From positions 62,001 to 126,000 of the forward strand of contig NZ_JHBV01000049.1 of assembly GCF_000724545.1 (NCBI RefSeq): a DNA stretch of 64,000 bases, given 5' to 3'. Origin of the DNA: Aureispira sp. CCB-QB1 (GTDB lineage Bacteria > Bacteroidota > Bacteroidia > Chitinophagales > Saprospiraceae). The notes below the pieces were generated by a model. The model ran no database searches and was not told the origin of the DNA. It worked only from the letters and a program-made list of their open reading frames with translations. Positions within the stretch are counted from its first letter, which is position 1; each line of letters begins with the position of its first letter. Below are positions 1-9,238 of this stretch, piece by piece. Both the position numbers and the translations under genes were made by a program.

Positions 1-3000
1 AAATCTAAAGATACATTTCCTGTTGTTGGATTAGGATAAACAGAAATATTGGCTTTATTTTGAATGTTAGAAACAGCAACGCCACAAGAAGAGAAGGCGG
101 TTACATTGATGTAGTCAACGCTAGTCTTGCTATCAAAGGCAAACCCAAATTGATCTCTATATTCTAAGGTAACGGTTTTTAGACCAGGGGTAGCATAAGT
201 AACCGAATGAGGACCATTACCAGTTGCTGTTGCAGGAGATGCTCCTGCTCCAAAGTCCCAAAATGGACTCAAGCCAAAACCTAAATTGGAACTACTGTGA
301 TTGGTGAACACAACAGGATCGCCTTCACAAGGATTGGTTACATCGGCAGCGAAAGCAACATCAGGACAACCAAAGCCATTGCTTAAATCAATGTTTTTAT
401 TAGAAGCTGTACCCGCACCACAATAGTTCGTAGGAACTACGGTAAGTTGAAAATCAACATGGGTACTGTTGAGAGTAATGGTATTGGTACCTTGACCTTG
501 ACTAATTGTTGCAGCACCAGCAGGGCTAATGGTCCATACGTAATAAGTGGCACCATTTACATTGTTAATAGAATACGTTTCACTTTCTCCAAAACACAAA
601 TTACTATATCCTGATATCGTACCAGCCGCAGCAGGTACAGCAACACTAGTTAGGTTGATCGCATTTGATGTATTGATGCAGCCATCGTTGATTTCAAGGG
701 TATAATTACCAGAGCTGCTAGCAGTCCATGTCGTGTCTCCAATTGTAGCTGCGCCTAGAGAGTTGCCATTTAAAAACCATTCGTACGTAGCTCCTGCAAT
801 GTAGTTGGCAGAAATTTCTGTAGAACCTCCGACGCAGAAGCTAGTAGATGCAGCGTTGATTGTTGCAGTCGGCAGCGGTGCTTCTGTAATGGTTAAGGCA
901 TTAGACGTTGCGGTACAGCCCAAAGCATTCGTTACTTCAACAGTATAAATACCACTATTATTAATGCTAATTGTATTGTCTTCTAGCGTTGGAGTAGTAA
1001 TATTATTACCATCTAATATCCAAGTATAGGTCGCTCCTGGATCTAAGTTAGCGTTTAGTGTTAAGTTAGAACCAGCACAATAACTATTACTAGGGGCTGT
1101 AAGATTGATTTGTGGATAAGCAGCGTTGATTGGCGAAAATACGGCTGAAGTATCTAAACATCCATTTGAACTAGTGATAACCAATTGATAATTACCAACA
1201 GTTGTAATGTCTAAAGTAGCTTGCGTTTGTCCCGAAATAGGACTGTTGTTGTTAAGCCAAGTATAACTGCCACCAGCAATAGTATTGGCAGTTAAGGTAA
1301 TGGTGCCCGTTCCTCCACAGAAATTAGCGGCAGAAGTAGCAAAAATAGCTTGCTCTTGAGGGAAGAAAGTAATGCTTTCTGTTGATGATTGCGTAGTACA
1401 ACCATCAGTATTGGTAACCACATTATAATAGTCTCCTGCTTGATGAGCTGCATAGGTACTGCTATTAGCTCCAGGTATTAGTGTATTGTTGTAATACCAA
1501 GCAATTGTTTCTCCATTGGCACTATTCACCGTTCCTGTAAGAAGGGTATTGGTTCCTTGACAGATTTGATTGGAGTTGGCGCTATTGGTGGCAACGGGTG
1601 GAGCAGTGTTGACAAAATTAACAGTTACTTGATCTGTATTAGCACAACCATTATTATCGGTTCCTGTTACAGAATAAGTGGCATTACTAGTAGGAGTAAA
1701 AGAAACCCCATCAACAACACCATTGTCCCAAACATAGTTAGCGGCACCAGAGCCTGTTAAGGTTAATGCTTCTCCTTGACAGATAACGGTAGAGGAGGCA
1801 TTGGCAACTACTGTTGGTAATGGATTGACAACGACTGTTAATTGGCTCGTATTGCTGCACCCATTACTAGCAGTACCTGTAACGCTATAATTATCAGTTG
1901 CACTAGGCGAAAAGGCAACGCCGTCAGAAATATTATTGTTCCAACTGTAACTGATGGCACCTGTGCCAGAAAGCGTGACAGAATCTCCTTGGCAGAGTGT
2001 AGTTGCTGTCGCATTGATGCTAACCGTAGGGCTTGGATTAACGGTAATATTAATGTCAGCGGTATCTGTACATCCATTGCTGGCTGTTCCGATGACAGTG
2101 TAGGTTCCACTGTTGGTGGGAGAAAAGGGAACGCCGTTGTTTATGTTATTATTCCAAGAATAAGTACTTGCCCCATTGGCAGTTAATGTAACCGATTCGC
2201 TAGAACAAATTGTCGTAGCACTAGCATTGATGGTAACCGTAGGAGAGGGATTGGTAATTTGCAGATTATAACCAATAATTTGAACATTAGGAGTAGGACA
2301 AGCACCATCATTTACTGTAATGGTAAATGGATAATTCCCTGAAGGGATGGAAGCGGTTGGTATAATTAGTTGGATGGTAATAGGGTTGGTGCCTGTTACA
2401 GAAGTTGTTGCTCCATTGATTACAGAACTAATGTCGCTCGTGGCTGTAAGAATATCGTTGGCATCTGGATCAGATACGCTAAAGTCAATGACTAAAGGTG
2501 CTCCTCCACAAGATGCAATTAAGTTGCCTGTAACGGTTCCAGAACTTGGAGTAATAGCGCCAGAAACAGGAGGTAAACTAGAGCAATTGGCAGAAATAAT
2601 CATTTGTAAATCTCGAATTAGAGAACCAATTTTAAGCCCATTTCTATACTCATCAATTCTTACTGAAATAACAGCTACTTGACCTAAATTGGTTTGTGGA
2701 GTAAAGGTCATTTGCCCATTAGTACTATTAAACTGAAAGGTAGTTCCCGATTGCAAGCGCAATGGAGTAGTAGCACTTAGACCACTCACAAATGAAATGT
2801 TTGCTCCATTTGTTGTTTTGGGATTGATTAAAGAAAATACTAAAGAATCGCCATCTTGATCAAAAAAACCGTGGTTAAACTGGCTAATTTGACCTTGACA
2901 GCTATAGAGTACAGGTAAATTATTAAATTGTGGAGAGTTATTACAAGGAGCCAAAGCGGTATTGATGACCGTTTCTATATAAATACAAGCATTATTAGCA

Positions 3001-3437
3001 TTTAGATTGGTAATACTTGAATTTCGGTTGCATTCTGTAAAGCTAATTGTATAGCTATCACAACCTGTTGGTAGTTGAATTTGACCTCGATAGATAAACT
3101 CCTGAGTCCCTTGGACAGAACCTCCTGCGCAGGTGGTTTGTGTGCCAGCGCAAACTTGTGAAACTTCTTGTGAACTGACAGAGGAAAGCGTTAGAGATGA
3201 ACTAACAGATGAACATCCTGAATTGCCAGCTATAGTAACTGATGGACTGCTTGGAGCTGCAACGCCTCCGCAGTCTCTATAAAACCTTAAGGTTATTTCG
3301 TAAGTATTGTTGCCAACACAAGTATACGTTAAGTCGGCTCCAACAGCATGAGTTGCTTGGGCCATTTGTCCCATCGTAAGAAGGAACAAACAAAGGAATA
3401 ATAGTTTTTGAAAGCGTAAACAATAATTTGTTTTCAT
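1..3437 (-). CDS. Large secreted PKD/Ig-like surface protein with type IX sorting signal (3' end outside window)
   Basis: About 1,145 codons lie in the window and the frame is still open at base 1. Residues 1-28 are a signal peptide (ending MGQMAQA). The mature N-terminus, HAVGADLTYTC, resembles a domain common in Saprospiria adhesins; that comparison is from memory. Three tandem Ig-like modules of about 70-72 residues follow, each carrying a cysteine, a YSWNNN-like strand and a TASNGC/TDNNGC turn, at roughly 2250-1600. More divergent Ig-like modules come next, then a PKD domain (FWDFGAG) near 250-360. At the edge VYPNPTTGN is the start of a T9SS type A C-terminal signal, so only some tens of residues should be missing. 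The protein is therefore predicted to be exported by T9SS and held at or released from the cell surface, with an adhesive role by inference. Very few charged residues and many Thr, Ser and Asn fit this. Confidence 0.88.
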   Translation of the reverse strand, partial: MKTNYCLRFQKLLFLCLFLLTMGQMAQATHAVGADLTYTCVGNNTYEITLRFYRDCGGVAAPSSPSVTIAGNSGCSSVSSSLTLSSVSSQEVSQVCAGTQTTCAGGSVQGTQEFIYRGQIQLPTGCDSYTISFTECNRNSSITNLNANNACIYIETVINTALAPCNNSPQFNNLPVLYSCQGQISQFNHGFFDQDGDSLVFSLINPKTTNGANISFVSGLSATTPLRLQSGTTFQFNSTNGQMTFTPQTNLGQVAVISVRIDEYRNGLKIGSLIRDLQMIISANCSSLPPVSGAITPSSGTVTGNLIASCGGAPLVIDFSVSDPDANDILTATSDISSVINGATTSVTGTNPITIQLIIPTASIPSGNYPFTITVNDGACPTPNVQIIGYNLQITNPSPTVTINASATTICSSESVTLTANGASTYSWNNNINNGVPFSPTNSGTYTVIGTASNGCTDTADINITVNPSPTVSINATATTLCQGDSVTLSGTGAISYSWNNNISDGVAFSPSATDNYSVTGTASNGCSNTSQLTVVVNPLPTVVANASSTVICQGEALTLTGSGAANYVWDNGVVDGVSFTPTSNATYSVTGTDNNGCANTDQVTVNFVNTAPPVATNSANSNQICQGTNTLLTGTVNSANGETIAWYYNNTLIPGANSSTYAAHQAGDYYNVVTNTDGCTTQSSTESITFFPQEQAIFATSAANFCGGTGTITLTANTIAGGSYTWLNNNSPISGQTQATLDITTVGNYQLVITSSNGCLDTSAVFSPINAAYPQINLTAPSNSYCAGSNLTLNANLDPGATYTWILDGNNITTPTLEDNTISINNSGIYTVEVTNALGCTATSNALTITEAPLPTATINAASTSFCVGGSTEISANYIAGATYEWFLNGNSLGAATIGDTTWTASSSGNYTLEINDGCINTSNAINLTSVAVPAAAGTISGYSNLCFGESETYSINNVNGATYYVWTISPAGAATISQGQGTNTITLNSTHVDFQLTVVPTNYCGAGTASNKNIDLSNGFGCPDVAFAADVTNPCEGDPVVFTNHSSSNLGFGLSPFWDFGAGASPATATGNGPHSVTYATPGLKTVTLEYRDQFGFAFDSKTSVDYINVTAFSSCGVAVSNIQNKANISVYPNPTTGNVSLD
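1600..2250 (-). repeat. Three tandem Ig-like repeat modules inside the adhesin gene
   Basis: Three in-frame units of about 210-216 bases share a phrase of the kind PSPTVTINA near their start, then a cysteine, a VTL strand, a W-N-N core and TYSVTGTASNGC near their end. The borders are approximate. Such modules usually form the stalk of a surface adhesin and vary in number between strains. Confidence 0.6.
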
Positions 3438-4080
3438 AGTATTTTAATTAGTTAGCCCAATGATAAATGCAAGTTCATCTACTGTCAGTTGACAGATAAC
3501 TTTAGTGGACTGTGGTTTGATAAAAAAGAAGTCTGATAGAGCAAGTGATGTGTTCATCTGTTCGGTTTTAAAAGAGGCGAGGGAATACATCGACTTGTGC
3601 TTAACAAGACAACTTATTGAATTTTTAATTGACGTGGAAAGGGATTGCAAATATGAGTCCTCGAAGAGAATAATAGAGGATAAATTAATTTTATATTGTC
3701 CTAAAAAAGGGGCTATATGTAGGCTTTTATAAAATTTTATTTTTTTAAATATTTGATATTTAATCGTTTCTGCTTTTTTTAGTCCAACTCACTTTTTTTG
3801 CACTAAGGAGATAGAAAAACAAAATTATGATTGATATGGGGACAATGCTTTAACACTGTAGGGAAAAAAGGAGCCTTATTGGGAATAAGGTGTACGCCAA
3901 TTAGAAAAGTCTGTCTTAGAAGAATTTTCTAGACAGAATAGACCAAAGAATTTTTTAGATTTTGAACACGTCTGCGTATTCTAAAAAATATAAGTGAAAT
4001 GGATTGTGATAGTTGCATTACTTTGTGGATGTTTTAGTTTTTGGCAAAAAAAATCCACGAAGTACTAATAGTTGTAGACT
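3438..4080. other. Gene-free interval upstream of the adhesin
   Basis: This 643-base gap lies between the stop of the FtsX-like gene and the start of the adhesin, both on the minus strand. It holds one short palindromic element (4019-4064) and AT-rich DNA that probably contains the adhesin promoter. Short open frames exist on both strands around 3444-3732, but neither resembles a known protein or has the composition of its neighbours. No clear TAnnTTTG box was found on the minus strand. Confidence 0.5.
4019..4064. repeat. Short palindromic element, CTTCGTGG-arm class
   Basis: The outer arms TACTTTGTGGAT and ATCCACGAAGTA pair with one G-T mismatch around a 22-base centre containing TTTTAGTTTTT. 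The right arm is the same as the end of the 162 bp element at 31486-31647, so this is a minimal member of the dispersed family. Confidence 0.6.
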
Positions 4081-5934
4081 TTAGCTAAATCGAATGGCTT
4101 TTACAGGATCAATTTTAGAAACCAACCAAGATGGAATAATGAGTACTGCCAATGTAATTAACATGGTGCCAATATTTAAAGCTAAAATAGTTAGCCAATT
4201 AAATTCAATAGGGACAACCGATACATAGTACAAATCTTCGGGAAGTGTCATGATGCCAAATTGCATTTGCAGTAAACAAAGCCCAATACCAATAAGATTC
4301 CCCCAAAATAAACCATAGCCGATGATGTAAGCTGCATTGTAAAGAAAAACTTTTCGGATAGACCAATTAGGAGTTCCCAATGCCTTTAAAATACCAATCA
4401 TATTGGTTCGTTCTAAAATAAGAATCATTAAAGAGGTTGTCATATTAATAATTGAAACCAAGATCATTAATAATAGGATGATTCGCTCGTTCATATCGGT
4501 CAAACTTAGCCAGTCAAAGATATTGGGTTGAATTTCCTTGATGGTATTGGCGTATTGATCTGCGCCCATAAGTACAACGTAATTGGTATAATCGCCGAGT
4601 GCATCCAAATCTTTAATGTTGTCTACAAAGATTTCGAATCCAGAAACTTGTGCAGGGAGTACTTGGTTCAAGTTGTTGATAGATTGCCAATTGACAAAAA
4701 CAGTTTTTTGCACTCTAGCATCTTCGGGACCCTGATAAATACCACTGACTGTATAGTTGAACATGTGCGTGTCACCTCCTGTATCGGTATATTTTAGCTT
4801 CAAGGAATCTCCCACATCAATTCCTTTGAGTCGAGCAACTTCATGAGGAATAACAGCTCCCATAAAATTAGGATCTTCAAAGTTCAATTGATTGCCTTTA
4901 TTCCAGTGCTCTTGGACATACTTCCACCCTAAATCAGTTGGGGCAGTTCCAGCCGTTAAGCCTTTTAGAATAAACTGTTCCTCATCTAAATTTAATTCAA
5001 CAGGATAACTTCGGAAAGGTCGCCAGTTGTTGAGTTGTTGTAATTTTCGAACATCAACCAATGCAAAGCGGCGGTCGTATTCTTCCAATCCAGTTTTGTA
5101 AATGCCCACCACTGTAAACTTTCGCCCAAGGGAATTACCTTCTTGAACAAAATAAATCAAAAACTTATCGCCCAAGTTTAATTTTAGACGATTAGCAGTT
5201 GTTTCAGAAATGAGAATGCCATTGCTAGCATCTTCTGACTGGGTGTCTAAAATATCTCCTTCTTTGATGTATTGTTTTAAAAAATCCCAATCATAGTCGG
5301 CTCCGACTCCTCGTAAAACAATACCCTCAATTTGGTCTTTTGTTTTGATAATGCCTTCTTTATGAATATACAGTTGGATGTGTCGAATACCACCTTCTGT
5401 TTCGTGAATGACATCTTTTTGGACGATTTGATACTCTTGCGTAACCAGCAAGGCTATGCTGGCAAGTGTTAGCAGAAAAGCTACAAATAAACGATAACTT
5501 AGGCGGATTCGCTTTTTTAAGAATTGGGGCGCAAAAGAAAAAAGCAATGCCAGTAGCATGAATGATAACCCAATGTAAAGGTTAGGGTTGTAGCTGTTTA
5601 AGCCAATTGAGTTTATAATATCTGTTTCAGGTACTTTGTGCAATACCTTTCTGATTGTATCGACACTAGGGTAGAAATCTTGATTTTGATTAATAGGGCT
5701 GCTTTCAAACGAATAGCTAGAAGGAGAGTAACTACTAGTAATGTGAATGTGCCCCCAAAAGCCAAATATTTTTTCACTAATTGTATTTTTAAAACCTGAA
5801 ACAATAGCTGTTGCCAAAATCATGACAACCATGCTTAAGGCAATAGCAACAACTGCTAGGCGCAAAATTGCTCTAGAAAAAGATTTTTTTGTTGCAGTTC
5901 CAACTCGTTTGGCAATTAAAAATTCAAGATTCAA
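4081..5934 (-). CDS. FtsX-family ABC transporter permease (LolC/LolE-like) with two extra membrane segments
   Basis: 617 residues. The N-terminus NLEFLIAKR is typical of Bacteroidota lipoprotein-release permeases. One membrane segment lies at about 22-47. A MacB-like periplasmic domain follows, and three C-terminal segments lie at about 483-507, 530-552 and 580-602, with the family's KALGTPNWSIRKVF loop before the second. Unusually, two more hydrophobic stretches (about 117-137 and 146-165) interrupt the periplasmic domain, separated by a basic KKRIR loop. The start codon is TTG: the frame has no ATG between it and the stop at 5953-5955. The family works with a LolD-type ATPase to extract lipoproteins from the inner membrane. 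No ATPase gene adjoins this one; a LolD-like gene lies at 35007. The permease family is sure, the substrate is inferred. Confidence 0.85.
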   Translation of the reverse strand: MNLEFLIAKRVGTATKKSFSRAILRLAVVAIALSMVVMILATAIVSGFKNTISEKIFGFWGHIHITSSYSPSSYSFESSPINQNQDFYPSVDTIRKVLHKVPETDIINSIGLNSYNPNLYIGLSFMLLALLFSFAPQFLKKRIRLSYRLFVAFLLTLASIALLVTQEYQIVQKDVIHETEGGIRHIQLYIHKEGIIKTKDQIEGIVLRGVGADYDWDFLKQYIKEGDILDTQSEDASNGILISETTANRLKLNLGDKFLIYFVQEGNSLGRKFTVVGIYKTGLEEYDRRFALVDVRKLQQLNNWRPFRSYPVELNLDEEQFILKGLTAGTAPTDLGWKYVQEHWNKGNQLNFEDPNFMGAVIPHEVARLKGIDVGDSLKLKYTDTGGDTHMFNYTVSGIYQGPEDARVQKTVFVNWQSINNLNQVLPAQVSGFEIFVDNIKDLDALGDYTNYVVLMGADQYANTIKEIQPNIFDWLSLTDMNERIILLLMILVSIINMTTSLMILILERTNMIGILKALGTPNWSIRKVFLYNAAYIIGYGLFWGNLIGIGLCLLQMQFGIMTLPEDLYYVSVVPIEFNWLTILALNIGTMLITLAVLIIPSWLVSKIDPVKAIRFS

Positions 5935-6243
5935 GGCGTATATTGATTTATTTTAAAAGTAACGTTGCACCAAATAATAGCTAGCAGCGTAGCTAACTAC
6001 TAACCAAAGTGAATTTATTCTTATATTGAACTCAAAACTAAATGCATTGTTGCAAAAGTATCATTTTTTCTGAACGATTGCTTATTTCATATCGCTATTC
6101 ACATACTTTTATTTAGTAGTTTGCTAATTATTTAGCTCCTTTTGACTGAGCTAGGCAAAGCTTGGTATGTCGTTTTTATTGTTTGAATAAAGAACAAGAA
6201 AGCAAGCGAATATGATTCTAGCAACTATTTATTATGATCCAAT
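5935..6243. other. Divergent gap between the FtsX permease and a membrane protein gene
   Basis: This 309-base AT-rich divergent gap carries a minus-strand promoter -7 candidate (6053-6060). The stretch GCTAGCAGCGTAGCTAACTA near 5980 loosely resembles the CAGCGTAACTAACTA phrase of the short repeats elsewhere. Nothing else was recognised. Confidence 0.4.
6053..6060 (-). promoter_or_regulatory. Bacteroidota -7 promoter box TACTTTTG for the FtsX permease gene
   Basis: On the minus strand this reads TACTTTTG, a full match to TAnnTTTG, about 120 bases before the TTG start at 5934. No TTG -33 element is at the expected distance, so the call is tentative. Confidence 0.4.
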
Positions 6244-6912
6244 TTGAAACATCGATTTTACTTAAAAACGGAAAAAGAACAGCAACAAATACAAATAAAA
6301 ATAGCAATTACAGCAATTTTATTCAATTTGGCTTTATTCTTTTTGTTTTGGACACTTAGTTGTCCCTTATTGTCTTTGTTATTTGTAATGATTACATTGT
6401 CCATTATTGCCCCTTTTTTTGACACGCCATCTTTAGTCAAAAAAGGAGTGTTGGTTTATCGTTCCCCTTTGTTTTTGACAGAACGAGAAAAAAATGGAAT
6501 CATTACTATTCATGGAGGCACTTTGTTCGATTACTATTATGTTTTGGATCGAACATTGACTGGGCAACAAAGAACAAAGTTCATTGTCAAATCTTATTTG
6601 GATGGCTTATTAAATTTGATTGAAGAATACGAAAATTTAGGAGAAGGGAATTTAAAAGTTCGAGGAACCAGCTATATTATTAATGAACGAACGGCGAAAA
6701 AAATTGGTCTAAAAAAAGTAAAAACAGATACTTTACAAAGCTTAATTTTGGGATATAATTACCCCAATTTGATTTGTTCCTATTCTCTGTCGAAAGCTAA
6801 GCTAAGTTTTCCTAATTTGAAAAATATTCAAAGTTTTGAAGGGAATATAGAGACACTGGCTCAGCATAAGGCTTATTTATTGCGTTTGAGGCGTTTAATT
6901 CGAATAGCGTAA
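6244..6912 (+). CDS. Hypothetical membrane protein with a two-helix N-terminal anchor
   Basis: 222 residues and no family recognised. A charged N-terminal stretch (KTEKEQQQ) is followed by two hydrophobic segments at about 19-38 and 40-59, then a basic soluble part rich in Leu, Tyr and Lys with a helical C-terminus ending LRRLIRIA. The start is TTG at 6244: an in-frame stop lies at 6235 and the next in-frame ATG would cut into the second membrane segment. An ATG at 6234 is in a different frame. It is transcribed away from the FtsX permease. A membrane-anchored cytoplasmic protein is the most that can be said. Confidence 0.65.
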   Translation: MKHRFYLKTEKEQQQIQIKIAITAILFNLALFFLFWTLSCPLLSLLFVMITLSIIAPFFDTPSLVKKGVLVYRSPLFLTEREKNGIITIHGGTLFDYYYVLDRTLTGQQRTKFIVKSYLDGLLNLIEEYENLGEGNLKVRGTSYIINERTAKKIGLKKVKTDTLQSLILGYNYPNLICSYSLSKAKLSFPNLKNIQSFEGNIETLAQHKAYLLRLRRLIRIA

Positions 6913-7123
6913 GCAAAATACTTATTTGATAAATTGCTTAGATAAAGAAAAGCTCTATTTAATAGTTTGTTTTTTATCTTTTTTCATTTTCAGAATGAAT
7001 GAAATTATATTTTGTGTATTTTGTATTTTTTAAAATTTAACTTGGTTTGGTTTTGTTTGCATAGGTTAATATATGCTCGATCTTGAGCTGGTTTTTTTAG
7101 CAAAATAGCTTTTTAGAATGCAG

Positions 7124-7157
7124 TTGTTTTTTAGTGTGTATTATTTAACTATCTTTG
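7124..7157 (+). promoter_or_regulatory. metK promoter (TTG -33 element and TATCTTTG -7 box)
   Basis: TATCTTTG at 7150-7157 fully matches the Bacteroidota TAnnTTTG box, and TTG at 7124-7126 lies 23 bases upstream, at the edge of the accepted 17-23 spacing. The box ends 38 bases before the metK ATG, leaving a leader too short for a SAM riboswitch. Confidence 0.65.
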
Positions 7158-7195
7158 CTTGGAATTTAAATACAAGACATTAAAAAATCTTAGTT

Positions 7196-8443
7196 ATGCC
7201 ATATTTTTTTACGTCCGAATCAGTTTCGGAAGGACACCCAGACAAAGTAGCTGACCAAATTTCAGATGCTATTATTGACGCTTTTTTAGCTCAAGACCCA
7301 TTATCAAAAGTAGCTTGTGAAACATTTGTCACTACAGGTCAGGTGGTTGTAGGTGGTGAAGTTCGCTCTAAGGCTTATGTTGATGTACAAAAAGTTGTAC
7401 GCGATACAATCCGTAAAATCGGATATACAAAATCAGAATACCAATTTGACGCAAATTCATGTGGAGTACTTTCTGCTATCCATGAGCAATCTGCAGATAT
7501 AGCTCAAGGAGTAGATGTTGGAAAATCAGAAGACGAGCAAGGAGCTGGTGACCAAGGAATGATGTTTGGTTATGCAACAGATGAGACCGATAATTATATG
7601 CCTTTGGCATTAGATTTATCGCATAGATTATTAAGAGAGTTGGCAAAATTGCGTAGAGAAGGGAAGCAAATTCCTTACTTGCGTCCAGATGCTAAATCTC
7701 AAGTAACAATTGAGTATGGTGACGATCACCAACCAATACGTGTTAACACAATTGTATTGTCTACTCAACACGATGATTTTGCAGATGATACAGAGATGTT
7801 GGCAAAAATCAAAGAAGACATTATCAATATATTGATTCCTAATGTTGTGGCTCAACTACCTGCACGTGTACAAGCTTTGTTTGACGACAATATTATTTAC
7901 CATATCAATCCTACTGGTAAGTTCGTTATTGGTGGACCACACGGTGATACTGGTTTGACAGGACGTAAAATTATTGTAGATACTTACGGTGGTAAAGGTG
8001 CTCACGGTGGTGGTGCTTTTTCTGGTAAAGATTCTTCAAAAGTAGACCGTTCTGCTGCTTATGCTACTCGTCATATTGCTAAAAATATTGTTGCGGCTGG
8101 TTTGGCTAAACAATGTTTGGTACAAGTAGCGTATGCAATTGGTGTTGCAGAGCCTGTAGGTTTGTTTGTTGATACTTATGGTACGGCTCAAGTTGATATG
8201 AACGATGGAGAAATTGCTGCAAAAATTGCAAAATTATGGGACTTGCGTCCAGCAGCAATCGTTCGCAACTTGGGATTAAGAAATCCTATCTATTCTGAAA
8301 CAGCTGCGTATGGTCACATGGGACGTACACCAGGTTTGGTTACTGTAAATGGTAAAGAGTTCGAAACATTTACTTGGGAAAAATTGGATCGAGTAGATGA
8401 AGTAAAAGCTACTTTTGGGTTGTTAGAGAACACCAACGCTTAA
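7196..8443 (+). CDS. metK: S-adenosylmethionine synthetase
   Basis: 415 residues, a normal length for the family. It joins methionine and ATP to give S-adenosylmethionine, with release of phosphate and pyrophosphate, in the cytoplasm. The three-domain family signature is complete: [11 protein letters not shown] at 11-21 with the ATP-binding His14, the [12 protein letters not shown] loop at 116-127, the [13 protein letters not shown] segment near 248-260 and the glycine-rich [10 protein letters not shown]-loop-like motif near 272-280. It is a single-gene unit, with its own promoter just upstream and a strong terminator just downstream. Codon use is even and fits a housekeeping gene. Confidence 0.98.
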   Translation: MPYFFTSESVSEGHPDKVADQISDAIIDAFLAQDPLSKVACETFVTTGQVVVGGEVRSKAYVDVQKVVRDTIRKIGYTKSEYQFDANSCGVLSAIHEQSADIAQGVDVGKSEDEQGAGDQGMMFGYATDETDNYMPLALDLSHRLLRELAKLRREGKQIPYLRPDAKSQVTIEYGDDHQPIRVNTIVLSTQHDDFADDTEMLAKIKEDIINILIPNVVAQLPARVQALFDDNIIYHINPTGKFVIGGPHGDTGLTGRKIIVDTYGGKGAHGGGAFSGKDSSKVDRSAAYATRHIAKNIVAAGLAKQCLVQVAYAIGVAEPVGLFVDTYGTAQVDMNDGEIAAKIAKLWDLRPAAIVRNLGLRNPIYSETAAYGHMGRTPGLVTVNGKEFETFTWEKLDRVDEVKATFGLLENTNA

Positions 8444-8485
8444 TAAATAGAAGCTGACAAGGTTGTACCTTGACAAAATAATTGG

Positions 8486-8519
8486 AGCCTCTTCTACTAC
8501 TTTTGTAGAAGGGGCTTTT
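8486..8519 (+). terminator. Intrinsic terminator of metK
   Basis: The stem AGCCTCTTCTAC pairs with GTAGAAGGGGCT (one G-U pair) around a 7-base loop and is followed by TTTT. It lies 43 bases after the metK stop. Confidence 0.8.
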
Positions 8520-8593
8520 GTTCGTTTATAGTATATTGTTTCTACTAATCAAAAATATGCTAACATTTTTAAAATGCCGAAGGCAGATGAACT

Positions 8594-9169
8594 ATGGAAT
8601 ATATAAAAGATTTATTGACAACACATTTGAATATATCAGAGCAGGAATGGGCAACTTTTCAGCGTTACTTGGTTTATAAAGAATTTAATGCAAAGTCTTT
8701 GGTTGTGCGAGAGGAAATGGTCGCACAACACATTTATTTTATAGACTCTGGATTGATGCGTTCTTATTACTTGGAAGACGGTAAAGAAATTAATACTTAT
8801 TTTGCCTGTGATGGTGCGTTAATGACGGTATTTTCTAGTTTCTTGCGACAACAACCGTCTTTGGAATGTTTAGAAGCGGTCGAAAATTGTGCAACTTATA
8901 GTTTGTCTTATGAAGCTTTATATCAATTGTATGAGCAATTTCCTAATTTTGAACGATTTGGGCGTATTTTGGCAGAGCAAAACTATCTTTGCATCTTGGA
9001 TAGAACAATGTTGATGCAAACAAAAACGGCCAAACAACGCTATCTAGATTTTATAGAAACAAGCCATCCCAAAATTATCCAAGGCATTCCATTGTATCAA
9101 ATTGCTAGTTTTTTAGGCATTGCTCCTGAGTCATTGAGCAGAATTCGTAGGGAAATTGTTCGTTCCTAA
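8594..9169 (+). CDS. Crp/Fnr-family transcriptional regulator
   Basis: 191 residues. An N-terminal cyclic-nucleotide-binding-like beta-roll covers about 25-115 (VVREEMVAQHIYFIDSGLMR), followed by a dimer helix and a C-terminal winged helix with the recognition motif IASFLGIAPESLSRIRRE at about 170-187. This is the short Bacteroidota subtype, without the cysteines of Fnr and without the full Crp cAMP pocket, so the ligand is unknown. It lies between metK and the SMP-30-like gene on the same strand. A second protein of the same subtype is encoded at 41454-42032. Confidence 0.88.
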   Translation: MEYIKDLLTTHLNISEQEWATFQRYLVYKEFNAKSLVVREEMVAQHIYFIDSGLMRSYYLEDGKEINTYFACDGALMTVFSSFLRQQPSLECLEAVENCATYSLSYEALYQLYEQFPNFERFGRILAEQNYLCILDRTMLMQTKTAKQRYLDFIETSHPKIIQGIPLYQIASFLGIAPESLSRIRREIVRS

Positions 9170-9238
9170 CATTTGTTAAGGTATCTTTTTTCTGATTGCT
9201 GCTCTTTTGTGTTTTATTAAATTATTAAACACAAAAAA

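Noticed and set aside
1842-2186. Plus-strand open frame of 114 codons
   Set aside because: It lies opposite the adhesin, whose Ser/Thr/Asn-rich codons leave the other strand open; no independent support.
3444-3732. Small open frames on both strands upstream of the adhesin
   Set aside because: They overlap each other, have no recognisable domain or start context and lie in the promoter region of the adhesin.
6913-7195. Possible SAM riboswitch before metK
   Set aside because: The promoter lies 39 bases from the ATG, too close for a riboswitch, and no conserved SAM-I or SAM-II core was seen.
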